A stretch of 64,000 nucleotides of DNA. It comes from JANLVJ01 sp031363945 (lineage in GTDB: Bacteria > Bacteroidota > Bacteroidia > Sphingobacteriales > Sphingobacteriaceae). The stretch is taken from contig JANLVJ010000047.1 of NCBI GenBank assembly GCA_031363945.1, positions 62,001 to 126,000 on the forward strand, read 5' to 3'. Of the stretch, positions 9,366-18,213 are shown in pieces. A model generated the notes under the pieces. It had not been told where the DNA came from and searched no databases. It was given only the letters and a program-made list of their open reading frames with translations. Position numbers and translations under genes: made by a program. The first letter of the stretch is position 1. Each line of letters starts with the position of its first letter.

Positions 9366-12300
9366 CTACCCTGTGTACAGGGGAAGCGTGATAATAAAAC
9401 AAGTACCTTCTGATTCAACTGTTTTAAAACTCACAGTACCTCTGGCATTCTCAATTGCATTTTTTACAAATGCCAGCCCGAGGCCCATTCCTGAACTTTT
9501 AGTGGTGAAATTCGGCATAAATATTTTTTCTTTTATTTCATCTGACATACCGGCTCCATTATCCTGAATATTAAGACTTACGATTCCCTGACTTTTAGCT
9601 AGTTTCAATACAATATTACCCTTACGACCAACCGGCATTGCCTGAAGCGCATTCTTAATAATATTATTTACCGCCCGCTGTAACTGGTCTTTATCGGCTC
9701 TGATCAGATATCCTGGCCCGCTGATACAGGTCAATCTGATTTTCATTAATCCATGATCATTGAAAAGGGTAAGCGCATGTTCTGCAAGTTCCTGTAAATC
9801 GAAGACCTGTTCTAAAGCAGGAGGCATTTGTGCGAAATTCGAAAATTCTGTTGCTATCGCAGACAAACTGTCAATCTGCTGAATAAATGTCGCTGAAAAC
9901 TTTTTAAAATTCTCATCAAACCGCGGGTCATTATTTTTCCATGCACGTTCAAGATGCTGGATGCCAAGCTTTAAAGGGGTAAGTGGGTTTTTAATTTCAT
10001 GGGCAACCTGCTTCGCCATCTCACGCCAGGCACTCTCCTTTTCAGAACGTGCCAACTTCTCAGCACTTGCTTCAAGGGCTTTCACCATGCTATTATATTC
10101 TTTTATAAGATCTCCAATTTCATCATCCCTTTTCCAGATCAGGGGCTCATTTACGTTTCCAATTTTAATGCGTCTTAGATTTTCCTGAATCAGGGCAAGA
10201 GGGTAGGTTATAGAATTCGCCAGAACAAAGGCCAATAGTCCAATTAGTAAGAATACGAATACATATACATTAATGAGACTACTGACGAAACCACTCAGTT
10301 TCTGACCTATTTCATTTTGATTGGCAAAATAGGGAAAGTTAATATAACCAACCACCTGGTTGGCGGCATTTCGCACAGGCGCATAAACAGACAGATAATT
10401 CAGTTCACCGATACGTTCATTATTTACTAACTCTGTTCTTCCTGAGACAAACATTTGTGTATATGCCTGAGGGTTCATCTTTGACGATACAAGACCCCTG
10501 TCATATAATTTTGAAAGCGAGGTAAATACAAGATCCCCATTTGTATCGAAAAAATTCAGATCTGCATTTTGCTCGGTTGCCAGCGAAAGAAAAATAAGGT
10601 TACTGTTCTCACTCAGCCTGCTTAATGTATCAGTAGGCATTTCACTTTCAAAGGCCTTGCGCAGGTTATCAATTCTACTACCCAATAATTCACGCTGTTC
10701 AGTTTTATATTGGCTTTGTATATAATAAAGAGTTACCCAGCCAATTATAAAAAGTGATACCAGTACTCCTGAAATTACTGATAGCTGTATGCGCGCTTTA
10801 TAAAGTATTCGTTGCCTGAACAAATAGCTGACAAGACTGCTTAAATTTGAAGATCTTTTACTGATCTTCAGTGCGAACAAAATAGAAAGGAGTAATACGA
10901 ATGAGAGCAGAAAAAAGGCAAGAATGTAAGAGAAAACAGCTACCTGTTTAAAGAAGGTCGTGGCGGGCTTGCTGACAATTATAAAACTTTCTGGTTCGGG
11001 ATGATAAATCAAGTGATTAAAACCCCCTACCATGAAGTAGGAAATTTCAGGCATAGACGCTGAAAAGACAAATTCCCTGTTAGTAATACCATAGGGATAT
11101 TTCCCAAACTTGTCTAGCAGGCTTCCATTTTCATAATAGGCATACGAGTATTTCTCCTGCCTGCGTTCAAAGTATATTTTTCCATCGATCAACAAATCTG
11201 GAAAAGCATTATTTTCTCCAATATATTTAGCAACTATCCAAACGACAAGAGTACCGGCTGGTTGCCCGCTTTTTAATACCGGTATAATACCAAAATAGCT
11301 GGGCAAACTACCCTGAAGCTGGTAAAAATACGTTGATACCTTTCTAACCTTTGGGCTAATTGCTGCTGATTTAAAGACTTTCAATGAATATACATTTTGA
11401 CCAGAAATTAGCTGGTTACTCTTGTCATATAAAAATGTTTTCAATTCAAAGCCTGCAAAGCTTCGACCGAAATAATCTTTTTGCAAGTGCTGGTTGGCAA
11501 CTCTGAAGAGCCTTGTTCGCCCAGGTAGCTGACGGCTGAGAACGAGTGAAGCCAATATAGAATCCTGAGAGATCTTTTCTTCATTATCTTTCAGCAAAAA
11601 CTCAGACACAGGATCACTTGATTTTTGAAGTTTTTCTGCAAATGAGATCCTATTTACATCATCTTTATTTTTTGTAAAATTGATGAGCTTCAGCGCCGTA
11701 ACCAATGAAATAGTTAATATAAAGACAAGAGTTCCCAGGCTCCAAAAACTCCTGATACCTAGCTTTTCTTTTGAATAAACGGCCATTACCATAATTCCAA
11801 TCAGCATGGGATAAAATAAATCTCCCTTCTGAATGAGTTGAAATACGGTTATCAATAATACTGATAGAAGCAAGATAATTTTTAATGTCTTATCAAAAAG
11901 CCTTGATTTAATCAATAACAAGGCAGAAAACCTGACGAGCAGGTAAAATATAAGCCATAATAGTCCGATAAGAAAGAGGGTAAGCAGACTATAATAATTC
12001 AAGTCTAAAATATTTACCAAATCCATTGGAATATTTGAATTCTGAACGAGACCACGAAAAAGAGTATTAAAAAAATACAAGAAAACTGAAAGTGAGATTA
12101 CACATGCAATTAATACTGTAATTGCGCCTTTTCTGATAGCCTTAATGCTTGTTTCCACGTTTGAGAATTCACGTAGGTAAGTTGTAAGCCATAAAACCAG
12201 CACGATATTCAAGAAAAAGTCTCCCAGTGAATAGAATAAAGTGCTGCTCGAATAAATGGTTGGACTGAATAGCTGTAATGCATAAAAATTAGGAGGAAAC

Positions 12301-13079
12301 TGAAACCTTATCATCAGGTAGCGCAGAATAAGCGGAAGAATAACTGCCAGAATAAACTGAATAAAACGATTGCCGGCAAGTGATTTTGTCACCTGATATA
12401 GAAGAAGATAAAATATAGTCAGTAGAAACATCCATGCTCCAGTTGCCAGTAAATCAGTCGTTTTTGCGTAAAGACGTCGATCAAGAAAGATTGAGAAAAG
12501 ATAGCTGCCATTAGCAGAAAGAATAGGCAATGAACCTGAAGCTGGTTTAAACACCACCCGTATAAAATCAGGTATATTAAACCCGCCTGTAAACTTATTG
12601 ATCAGGTAATTATTCTGCAACTCGTATACAGATCTTATTTCCTGCAAAAAAACCCAACTTACCTCACCGCTAACCCGTTTTAAAATGAGGTAATGCCCGT
12701 TTTTAAGTTCCAGACTACTTATGCCCAGAGTTAACTGATGAATATCTGGTAGAACCTGATTTGCCGACCAGAACTTCAACTGATCATCTTTATAAACCAG
12801 CAGTATTATACCCGTATTGGTTAAGGTATTCAAAAGGGTAGTTTCGGCATTTCCACCATTGGCAAAAACCTGATCATTTTTAACTTCATCAAGAACCGAC
12901 CGCAGTTGAGCAGACTTTTCTACTGTATTAAATTGACCCTGCCTGTTGACAATCTGGTTATGAAAATCTTGCTGGTAACCCTGAATATTTCCTCTCAGGG
13001 CTTTATAGCGTAGAATAAAAATAAAAATCAAGGTACCAGCCAGAAACAGGAATAAAATTTTAAAACCTGTGATTTTCAT
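9366..13079 (-). CDS. very large NtrY-like sensor histidine kinase
   Basis: The protein has 1237 residues. An N-terminal membrane anchor (about 8-24) and an extracytoplasmic part are followed by a multi-span membrane block (about 205-470), a second extracytoplasmic region, further membrane segments, and a juxtamembrane sensory region ending in a segment near 945-965. A HAMP domain follows, then the dimerisation/phosphoacceptor helix AHEIKNPLTPLKLG with His1027. The ATP-binding domain has the N box NNIIKNALQAM, G1 DNGAGM, and G2 GMGLGLAFVK. The core is closest to NtrY-type kinases. It is the last gene of the PTPS-folE-fabD run, 20 bp after fabD. No response regulator is adjacent, so its partner must be elsewhere. 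The size and the polytopic sensor are unusual, but similar proteins occur in Bacteroidota. Confidence 0.9.
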   Translation of the reverse strand: MKITGFKILFLFLAGTLIFIFILRYKALRGNIQGYQQDFHNQIVNRQGQFNTVEKSAQLRSVLDEVKNDQVFANGGNAETTLLNTLTNTGIILLVYKDDQLKFWSANQVLPDIHQLTLGISSLELKNGHYLILKRVSGEVSWVFLQEIRSVYELQNNYLINKFTGGFNIPDFIRVVFKPASGSLPILSANGSYLFSIFLDRRLYAKTTDLLATGAWMFLLTIFYLLLYQVTKSLAGNRFIQFILAVILPLILRYLMIRFQFPPNFYALQLFSPTIYSSSTLFYSLGDFFLNIVLVLWLTTYLREFSNVETSIKAIRKGAITVLIACVISLSVFLYFFNTLFRGLVQNSNIPMDLVNILDLNYYSLLTLFLIGLLWLIFYLLVRFSALLLIKSRLFDKTLKIILLLSVLLITVFQLIQKGDLFYPMLIGIMVMAVYSKEKLGIRSFWSLGTLVFILTISLVTALKLINFTKNKDDVNRISFAEKLQKSSDPVSEFLLKDNEEKISQDSILASLVLSRQLPGRTRLFRVANQHLQKDYFGRSFAGFELKTFLYDKSNQLISGQNVYSLKVFKSAAISPKVRKVSTYFYQLQGSLPSYFGIIPVLKSGQPAGTLVVWIVAKYIGENNAFPDLLIDGKIYFERRQEKYSYAYYENGSLLDKFGKYPYGITNREFVFSASMPEISYFMVGGFNHLIYHPEPESFIIVSKPATTFFKQVAVFSYILAFFLLSFVLLLSILFALKISKRSSNLSSLVSYLFRQRILYKARIQLSVISGVLVSLFIIGWVTLYYIQSQYKTEQRELLGSRIDNLRKAFESEMPTDTLSRLSENSNLIFLSLATEQNADLNFFDTNGDLVFTSLSKLYDRGLVSSKMNPQAYTQMFVSGRTELVNNERIGELNYLSVYAPVRNAANQVVGYINFPYFANQNEIGQKLSGFVSSLINVYVFVFLLIGLLAFVLANSITYPLALIQENLRRIKIGNVNEPLIWKRDDEIGDLIKEYNSMVKALEASAEKLARSEKESAWREMAKQVAHEIKNPLTPLKLGIQHLERAWKNNDPRFDENFKKFSATFIQQIDSLSAIATEFSNFAQMPPALEQVFDLQELAEHALTLFNDHGLMKIRLTCISGPGYLIRADKDQLQRAVNNIIKNALQAMPVGRKGNIVLKLAKSQGIVSLNIQDNGAGMSDEIKEKIFMPNFTTKSSGMGLGLAFVKNAIENARGTVSFKTVESEGTCFIITLPLYTG

Positions 13080-13099
13080 TAATTATCGGTTTTCCAAGT

Positions 13100-13969
13100 T
13101 TAACTGCTGGTAACCATCGTTCGGTTTATTTTTTTAACAAGGCCCTGAAGAACATTGCCAGGTCCGATTTCAGTAAATGAGCTTGCTCCGGCTTCAATCA
13201 TTGCTAAAATAGATTGACTCCATCTAACAGGACCTGTTAACTGTTCAATCAGATTTTTTCTTATCTCATCAGGATTTGTATGAGGTGAGGCATCAACGTT
13301 TTGAAACACTGGACAGACCGGCTCATTAAATGATGCTGCCATAATTGCTATCATCAGTTCTTTACGGGCTGGTTCCATTAGTGGTGAGTGAAATGCACCA
13401 CCCACATTCAGCAAAATGGCCCGCTTTGCTCCTGCAGCAAGTAGTTTGTCACAGGCTATATTGACTCCCTCAATACTTCCAGAGATTACCAGTTGACCAG
13501 GACAGTTATAGTTAGCTGGTACTACCACCTGATCGATAGCATCACAGATTTCTTCTACAATCGAGTCTTCAAGGCCTATAACTGCGGCCATGGTTGAAGA
13601 TTGTAGTTCGCAGGCTTTTTGCATAGCCTGTGCCCTGATGATTACCAGTCTTAACCCGTCAATAAATGAAAGAGCACCCGCGGCCACAAGAGCAGAAAAT
13701 TCACCAAGCGAATGACCTGCAACCATATCGGGTTGAAAGTTTTCTGCCAGCGATCTGGCTTTAATTACTGAGTGCAAAAAAATGGCAGGCTGAGTTACAT
13801 TGGTTTGCTTTAACTGATCTTCAGTTCCTGAAAACATTACTTCAGAAAGATCAAAGCCAATTTCCTGGTTCGCCTGCTCAAAGAGCAGCCGGGAATTACT
13901 ATCATCCCAGAATTCTTGGGCCATTCCGGGAAATTGTGCTCCCTGGCCAGGAAAAATATATGCTTTCAT
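13100..13969 (-). CDS. fabD: malonyl-CoA:ACP transacylase
   Basis: A 289-residue cytoplasmic enzyme that moves malonyl from CoA to acyl carrier protein to start fatty-acid elongation. The opening YIFPGQGAQFPGM is the family signature. The nucleophile Ser87 lies in GHSLGE (85-90), the catalytic His194 in GGAFHSPLM, and the malonyl-binding arginine is likely R112 in IIRAQAMQ. The start is ATG 13969. It lies 1 bp after folE and 20 bp before the kinase gene, so it is probably co-transcribed with both; other fab genes are not in the window. Length fits the family. Confidence 0.96.
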   Translation of the reverse strand: MKAYIFPGQGAQFPGMAQEFWDDSNSRLLFEQANQEIGFDLSEVMFSGTEDQLKQTNVTQPAIFLHSVIKARSLAENFQPDMVAGHSLGEFSALVAAGALSFIDGLRLVIIRAQAMQKACELQSSTMAAVIGLEDSIVEEICDAIDQVVVPANYNCPGQLVISGSIEGVNIACDKLLAAGAKRAILLNVGGAFHSPLMEPARKELMIAIMAASFNEPVCPVFQNVDASPHTNPDEIRKNLIEQLTGPVRWSQSILAMIEAGASSFTEIGPGNVLQGLVKKINRTMVTSS

Positions 13970-13970
13970 A

Positions 13971-14651
13971 TCAGATTAAGTGTGCTGCAATAAGGGTCAT
14001 AAATTCGACTCTTGTTTTTTCATTCTCAAACGCTCCTGTAAACGCCGAAGTTGTTGTGACAGAATTCTGTTTCTGAACCCCTCGCATTGACATGCATAAA
14101 TGACGGCATTCGATAACTACTGCTACTCCCAAGGGATTTAGTGTATTTTGAATGCAATCTTTTATTTCATTCGTCAGTCTTTCCTGTACCTGCAGTCGTC
14201 TTGCAAAAACATCAACTACTCTGGGTATTTTACTCAGGCCAACAATATGTCCGTTTGGTATATAAGCTATATGTGCTTTGCCAAAGAAGGGCAATAAGTG
14301 ATGTTCGCAAAGCGAATATAGTTCGATATCTTTTACAATCACCATCTGGCTGTATTCTTCCTTAAACATGGCCGAACGCAAAATTGCTTCGGCATCAAGT
14401 TCATAACCCTGGGTCAGGTATTGTAGTGCCTTGGCCGCGCGTTCTGGCGTTTTTAGCAAGCCTTCCCGTTCAGGATTTTCTCCAATTTCAGTAAGAATAG
14501 TACGATATCCTTCTGAAATGAGTCCTACCTGGTCCATATTATACCTTTCAACTTTTTCATAACCGAACTGATCATCATCATCTGTTTGATTTGCCAAAGA
14601 ATTGCCATTTTTTTTACCCAAAGTACTCAACAAAGTTGTTCTGTGTTTCAT
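13971..14651 (-). CDS. folE: GTP cyclohydrolase I
   Basis: This 226-residue enzyme converts GTP to dihydroneopterin triphosphate, the first step of pterin and folate synthesis. The zinc ligands are visible as Cys115 and His118 (CEHH) and Cys186 (CRHLCMSMRG). GENPEREGLLKTPERAAKAL (57-76) is the conserved N-domain block. The first 38 residues are polar and acidic (NQTDDDDQFG); they overlap the end of the upstream PTPS gene by 38 bp, so an internal start at Met39 (about 14537) is possible. Acidic leaders of this kind are common in Bacteroidota FolE, so I kept the longer ATG. It sits between the PTPS-like gene and fabD. Confidence 0.96.
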   Translation of the reverse strand: MKHRTTLLSTLGKKNGNSLANQTDDDDQFGYEKVERYNMDQVGLISEGYRTILTEIGENPEREGLLKTPERAAKALQYLTQGYELDAEAILRSAMFKEEYSQMVIVKDIELYSLCEHHLLPFFGKAHIAYIPNGHIVGLSKIPRVVDVFARRLQVQERLTNEIKDCIQNTLNPLGVAVVIECRHLCMSMRGVQKQNSVTTTSAFTGAFENEKTRVEFMTLIAAHLI

Positions 14652-15018
14652 AAAGTTTTACCGAATGCAACTCAGCGTCCTTAATATGAGGAAAGAGCTG
14701 GTTCCAAATCTCTATTGCTAGAATCTCAGTGGATGCCATTTTGTTTTGCATAAAGTCGACGTCAAGATTGATGTTTCTGTGGTCTATTTTATCTATGATC
14801 TGGGTTTGTATAATTTGCTTTAATACCTTAAGATCAACGAGAAAGCCTGTCTCAGGATCTGGTTCGCCTTTCACAGTAACAAAGAGTTCATAGTTATGCC
14901 CATGCCAGTTGGGATTTGAACATTTTCCGAACACAGCAAGGTTTTTTTCTTCAGACCAATCGGTTCTTGCTAGTTTATGTGCGGCATTAAAACTTTCTTT
15001 TCTGGTAATATAAATCAT
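14614..15018 (-). CDS. 6-pyruvoyl-tetrahydropterin synthase / 6-carboxytetrahydropterin synthase (PTPS/QueD family)
   Basis: A small (134-residue) T-fold enzyme acting on dihydroneopterin triphosphate, the product of the adjacent FolE. Zinc ligands are His14 (FNAAH), His39 and His41 (NWHGHNYEL), and the catalytic Cys33 sits in CSNPNWHGH. The C-x5-HGH spacing is that of animal-type PTPS, whereas E. coli QueD, as I recall it, has C-x3-HGH. It may therefore make 6-pyruvoyl- rather than, or as well as, 6-carboxy-tetrahydropterin; genome databases usually label such proteins 6-carboxytetrahydropterin synthase. It is the first gene of the operon. A TACTTTTG box lies about 22 bp upstream of ATG 15018, and its 3' end overlaps the folE start by 38 bp. 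Confidence 0.88.
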   Translation of the reverse strand: MIYITRKESFNAAHKLARTDWSEEKNLAVFGKCSNPNWHGHNYELFVTVKGEPDPETGFLVDLKVLKQIIQTQIIDKIDHRNINLDVDFMQNKMASTEILAIEIWNQLFPHIKDAELHSVKLYETQNNFVEYFG

Positions 15019-15039
15019 TCGAACTTTATTTTAAGATTG

Positions 15040-15047
15040 CAAAAGTA
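15040..15047 (-). promoter_or_regulatory. -7 promoter element (TAnnTTTG type) for the PTPS-folE-fabD-kinase operon
   Basis: The minus strand reads TACTTTTG, matching the Bacteroidota primary-sigma -7 consensus TAnnTTTG, ending 22 bases before the PTPS start codon. No clear -33 TTTG is seen at the usual spacing. Confidence 0.5.
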
Positions 15048-15203
15048 AAGAAAATTAAAACGTATCAGGACATTTGACCTAATGACTGCCAGGTTTACGG
15101 TAAATAACATTTTATACTACTGAAAGCGGGCATTAGGCAGTACTTTTAACTTGATGTTTAAAGGAATATACCGTGTAGCCTGATCTTATACAACAAAGAC
15201 GAA

Positions 15204-15359
15204 ATGAAAATAAAAGCGATAACGACAAAAAAAAATTATAAAGCTTATCTTAAAGTAGTTAGTGAACTAGTCGGATTAAAGATTAAACCAGGATCAGCTG
15301 AATATGAAAAACTTCAAACTGCCCTGGTCCTAATTAAAAATTATGAGGATAAACACTGA
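15204..15359 (+). CDS. HigA-like antitoxin N-terminal fragment (51 residues), coupled to mqnB
   Basis: A short frame opens at ATG 15204 and stops at TGA 15357-15359. It reads MKIKAITTKKNYKAYL..., with KPGSAEYEKLQTALVLIKNYEDKH at the end (residues 28-51). This resembles the N-terminal segment of HigA/XRE-type antitoxins, which open MKIKxIxTxxDYxxAL and reach a YExKH motif before the helix-turn-helix. Here the frame stops exactly at that motif, so no DNA-binding domain remains and there is no toxin gene beside it. Its stop overlaps the mqnB start (TGATG), which suggests translational coupling. It could be a degraded antitoxin or a retained small protein. The family match is from memory, not from a search. 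Confidence 0.5.
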   Translation: MKIKAITTKKNYKAYLKVVSELVGLKIKPGSAEYEKLQTALVLIKNYEDKH

Positions 15360-16021
15360 TGCGCATTTTACTTGTGGTGGCAACAGTATTTGAAGTGGCC
15401 GGGTTTATCGCATTCAGCAAGTCTCAGACCCGTCATAGTTTTAAGGTTCTGATCACAGGCCCAGGCATGATTAAGACCACCTGGGCGCTAACTGATCTCC
15501 TGGCAGGTGGTGACGAATCGTTCGATCTGGCTATAAATGCAGGTATTGCAGGAAGTTTTGATCCAGGCTTAGTTAACGGAACAGTTGTCGAGGTCGTTCA
15601 GGATGTATTCGCTGACTTTGGTGCTGAAGATGGAACTACATTTCTTGAGGCCTCAACGATAGGACTGTCTAAACCTGATGAATTTCCGTTCAGTTCAGGT
15701 CGTTTGAATTCAAATCATTCTTTTCAACCTCTCTTAATGAATTACCCGCCCGTTACGGGTATCACGGTAAACACAGTGAGCGGTCATGATGATACAATTG
15801 AACGAAGGCTTTCCATTTTTGGCGCTCAAACTGAAAGTATGGAAGGTGCCGCTTTTTTTTATTGCTGCCTGCAGAAAAGGATATCCTGTTTACAAATTCG
15901 TGCTATATCAAACCCTGTTGAAAAGAGAAACAAAGAAAACTGGAACATTCCCCTTGCTGTTAATAATCTGAATGCTGAATTAATAAAAATAGCTGGCATG
16001 CTACCTGCAATTTCAGGTTAG
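15359..16021 (+). CDS. mqnB: futalosine hydrolase
   Basis: A 220-residue enzyme of the nucleoside phosphorylase/hydrolase fold that cleaves futalosine to dehypoxanthine futalosine in the futalosine route to menaquinone. The glycine-rich AINAGIAGSFDPG (58-70) and the ESMEGAAFFY block (159-168), typical of the PNP/MTAN superfamily, are both present, and the whole N-terminus matches MqnB. The start ATG 15359 overlaps the stop of the upstream 51-residue frame by one base. The downstream mqnD, 52 bp away on the same strand, supports the menaquinone role over MTA/SAH nucleosidase. Confidence 0.92.
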   Translation: MRILLVVATVFEVAGFIAFSKSQTRHSFKVLITGPGMIKTTWALTDLLAGGDESFDLAINAGIAGSFDPGLVNGTVVEVVQDVFADFGAEDGTTFLEASTIGLSKPDEFPFSSGRLNSNHSFQPLLMNYPPVTGITVNTVSGHDDTIERRLSIFGAQTESMEGAAFFYCCLQKRISCLQIRAISNPVEKRNKENWNIPLAVNNLNAELIKIAGMLPAISG

Positions 16022-16073
16022 TGCTTTTAATGCTTTTAAAAAGGCGCTGAATCTGTCAGTAAACCCCCATTAT

Positions 16074-16934
16074 ATGCAAACCATAAAACTTAGCTTCTCC
16101 CCTTGCCCAAATGATACTTTCATGTTCGATGCATTGATTCATCATAAAATCGATACCGAGGGGTTGACTTTTGATGTGTGTTATGATGATATTGAAACAT
16201 TGAATAAAAAAGCATTTAATGGTGCCTCAGATATGACAAAATTAAGCAGTAGCGCTCTAGCCGGGCTGCTTGACCGTTATATCATCTTAAATTCTGGTAG
16301 TGCTCTTGGGTTTGGTGTTGGACCCCTACTGGTTTCAACCAAACCATATCCCGAAATTTCGGAACAGATCAAAGACCTCAAAATCGGTATACCCGGTAAG
16401 TTTACAACAGCCAATTTTCTTTTGAGTCTGGCTTATCCAAATGCGGCTAAAAGGGAAGTCATGTTATTTTCAATGATTGAAAGCGCTTTGCTTGATGGTA
16501 AAATTGATCTGGGCCTGCTGATTCATGAAAATCGGTTTACCTATGCAGATAAAGGATTGCATAAAATCGCTGATCTGGGTGAATACTGGCAGGAACGTAC
16601 GGGCTTACCAATTCCGCTGGCAGGCATCGTTGTAAAACGTAGTTTTAAAAAAGATGTTATTGAAAAAATTGACAGGGTATTAAACAGAAGCATACAGTTT
16701 GCATTTGACAACCCGAAGTCAGGGCTTGAATTTATACGTGCAAACGCTCAAGAGATGAACGAAGAGGTTATGTACAAGCATATTGGGCTATATGTAAATA
16801 AGTATTCTCTTGATCTTGGCAAGGAAGGACGTAATGCCTTTGAGTTTTTCTTCGCTGAGGCTGCACGTTTGGGTTCTACAATTTCAATTAACGGCCCCCT
16901 ATTTTCAGCCGGGCAGCCCGCCAATGATTCTTAA
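16074..16934 (+). CDS. mqnD: 1,4-dihydroxy-6-naphthoate synthase
   Basis: The 286-residue protein has the MqnA/MqnD substrate-binding fold. It opens with LSFSPCPNDTFMFDALIHHKI (6-26), diagnostic for MqnD. GPLLVST and KIGIPGKFTTANFLL blocks and the ENRFTYADKGL segment follow. MqnD turns cyclic dehypoxanthine futalosine into 1,4-dihydroxy-6-naphthoate. Together with mqnB directly upstream it forms a two-gene menaquinone unit; mqnA, mqnC and mqnE are not in the window. It converges with the permease gene, leaving 41 bp with no obvious terminator. Confidence 0.95.
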   Translation: MQTIKLSFSPCPNDTFMFDALIHHKIDTEGLTFDVCYDDIETLNKKAFNGASDMTKLSSSALAGLLDRYIILNSGSALGFGVGPLLVSTKPYPEISEQIKDLKIGIPGKFTTANFLLSLAYPNAAKREVMLFSMIESALLDGKIDLGLLIHENRFTYADKGLHKIADLGEYWQERTGLPIPLAGIVVKRSFKKDVIEKIDRVLNRSIQFAFDNPKSGLEFIRANAQEMNEEVMYKHIGLYVNKYSLDLGKEGRNAFEFFFAEAARLGSTISINGPLFSAGQPANDS

Positions 16935-16975
16935 TCTGCGTATTTCTGGCAGCGGCTTTCTTTATCTCTTGATTC

Positions 16976-18211
16976 TTAATCTTCGTTAAGGGTGAGGTGG
17001 GCCAGGCTTTTTGAGCTTTGACCTGCTGCAAGCCACGAAGCAAGTAAAGAAATACTGAATACTGTGAGAAAAACATTTAGGAAGTCACTCCACTTCAATA
17101 TCACAGGATATGAATCAACAACAAAGCTTTTAGCATTACCGATACTGATAAATCCAAAATGTTGTTGCAATAGGCAAAAAGCGAGCCCTATAAACAGTCC
17201 GCCAATGGCACCTGATAAAGAAATCATAAGTCCTTCGATCAGAAATATGCTTCTGATTAATTCTCTGGATGCACCCATATTAGAAAGTATACTGATATCC
17301 TTCTCTTTTTCAATAACCAGCATAGTCAGTGAGCCCATTACATTAAAGACAGCAATCATCAGAATAAAACTTAGAATGAGAAACACCGCCCACTTTTCAG
17401 AATTAAGCACCTTGAAAAGTGTTTGATTTTGCTCAAACCGGTCTTTAACGGTAAACCCTGCACCCGCAATTTCTCTGACTTTTGCCTTCGTTGACTCAAT
17501 ATCTTCCCCAGGGCACAGATAAAGACCTACGGAACTTAAATTAACTGGTTCATTTAAGAGATGACGCATGAACCTGAGAGAAGTCAAGACATACTCATCA
17601 TCATAATCCTGCTGAATTGAGAACACTCCTTCAGGAAACAGATCAAGCCTGTTTAAAACCGGCGCCTGACCGGGTATGAGCGAGGTTGAATGTCGCATCG
17701 GAGAATAAACAGTAATGGGTTCCAGTGATTTTGTCTGTACAGCCAGACGGTATTGAACTCCTGCACCAAGCAGGCATAGATCAGCCACCCCATCTTCAAG
17801 CTTTATTTTGCCATCGATCATCATTGTATCAAGCGCATGGCTCTTTTCAAATTCAGGGCTAAGGCCCTTCAATAAAACAATAGTTGAACGTGCATTATAG
17901 ACCAGTGAAGCTTTTTCTTCAAGTACAGAAACGACAAGTCTGATTGATTTAAGGCCAGAAATCTTTTTGATTTGAGCACTATCCGGTTCGAAGGTTTTTC
18001 CGGCTCTGGGTTCAATTTTCAGTTCAGGACTGAACGAATTATACATAGAAACCGCAATACCCTGAAACCCGTTGAAAACAGAAAGTACTATAATCAAAGA
18101 CGCTGTCCCTATAAAAATGCCACAGATAGAAATTAGCGATATAATATTAATCGCATTGGTCGACTTTTTAGAGATCAGGTACCTTTTAGCGATGAAAAAG
18201 GAAACGTTCAC
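16976..18211 (-). CDS. ABC transporter permease of the LolC/LolE (FtsX-like) family
   Basis: A 411-residue membrane protein. One N-terminal transmembrane helix follows FFIAKRYLISKKSTNAINIIS (5-25), the typical LolC/E opening. A periplasmic domain of about 220 residues comes next, then the FtsX-like core with three C-terminal helices (near 278-300, 325-350 and 380-395) and the motif ISILSNMGASRELIRSIFL. Such permeases release lipoproteins from the inner membrane with a LolD ATPase, which is not in the window. The start is GTG at 18211; homologues begin at the same place. It is the last gene of the minus-strand run, 2 bp after the hydrolase gene. Confidence 0.88.
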   Translation of the reverse strand: MNVSFFIAKRYLISKKSTNAINIISLISICGIFIGTASLIIVLSVFNGFQGIAVSMYNSFSPELKIEPRAGKTFEPDSAQIKKISGLKSIRLVVSVLEEKASLVYNARSTIVLLKGLSPEFEKSHALDTMMIDGKIKLEDGVADLCLLGAGVQYRLAVQTKSLEPITVYSPMRHSTSLIPGQAPVLNRLDLFPEGVFSIQQDYDDEYVLTSLRFMRHLLNEPVNLSSVGLYLCPGEDIESTKAKVREIAGAGFTVKDRFEQNQTLFKVLNSEKWAVFLILSFILMIAVFNVMGSLTMLVIEKEKDISILSNMGASRELIRSIFLIEGLMISLSGAIGGLFIGLAFCLLQQHFGFISIGNAKSFVVDSYPVILKWSDFLNVFLTVFSISLLASWLAAGQSSKSLAHLTLNED

Positions 18212-18213
18212 GG

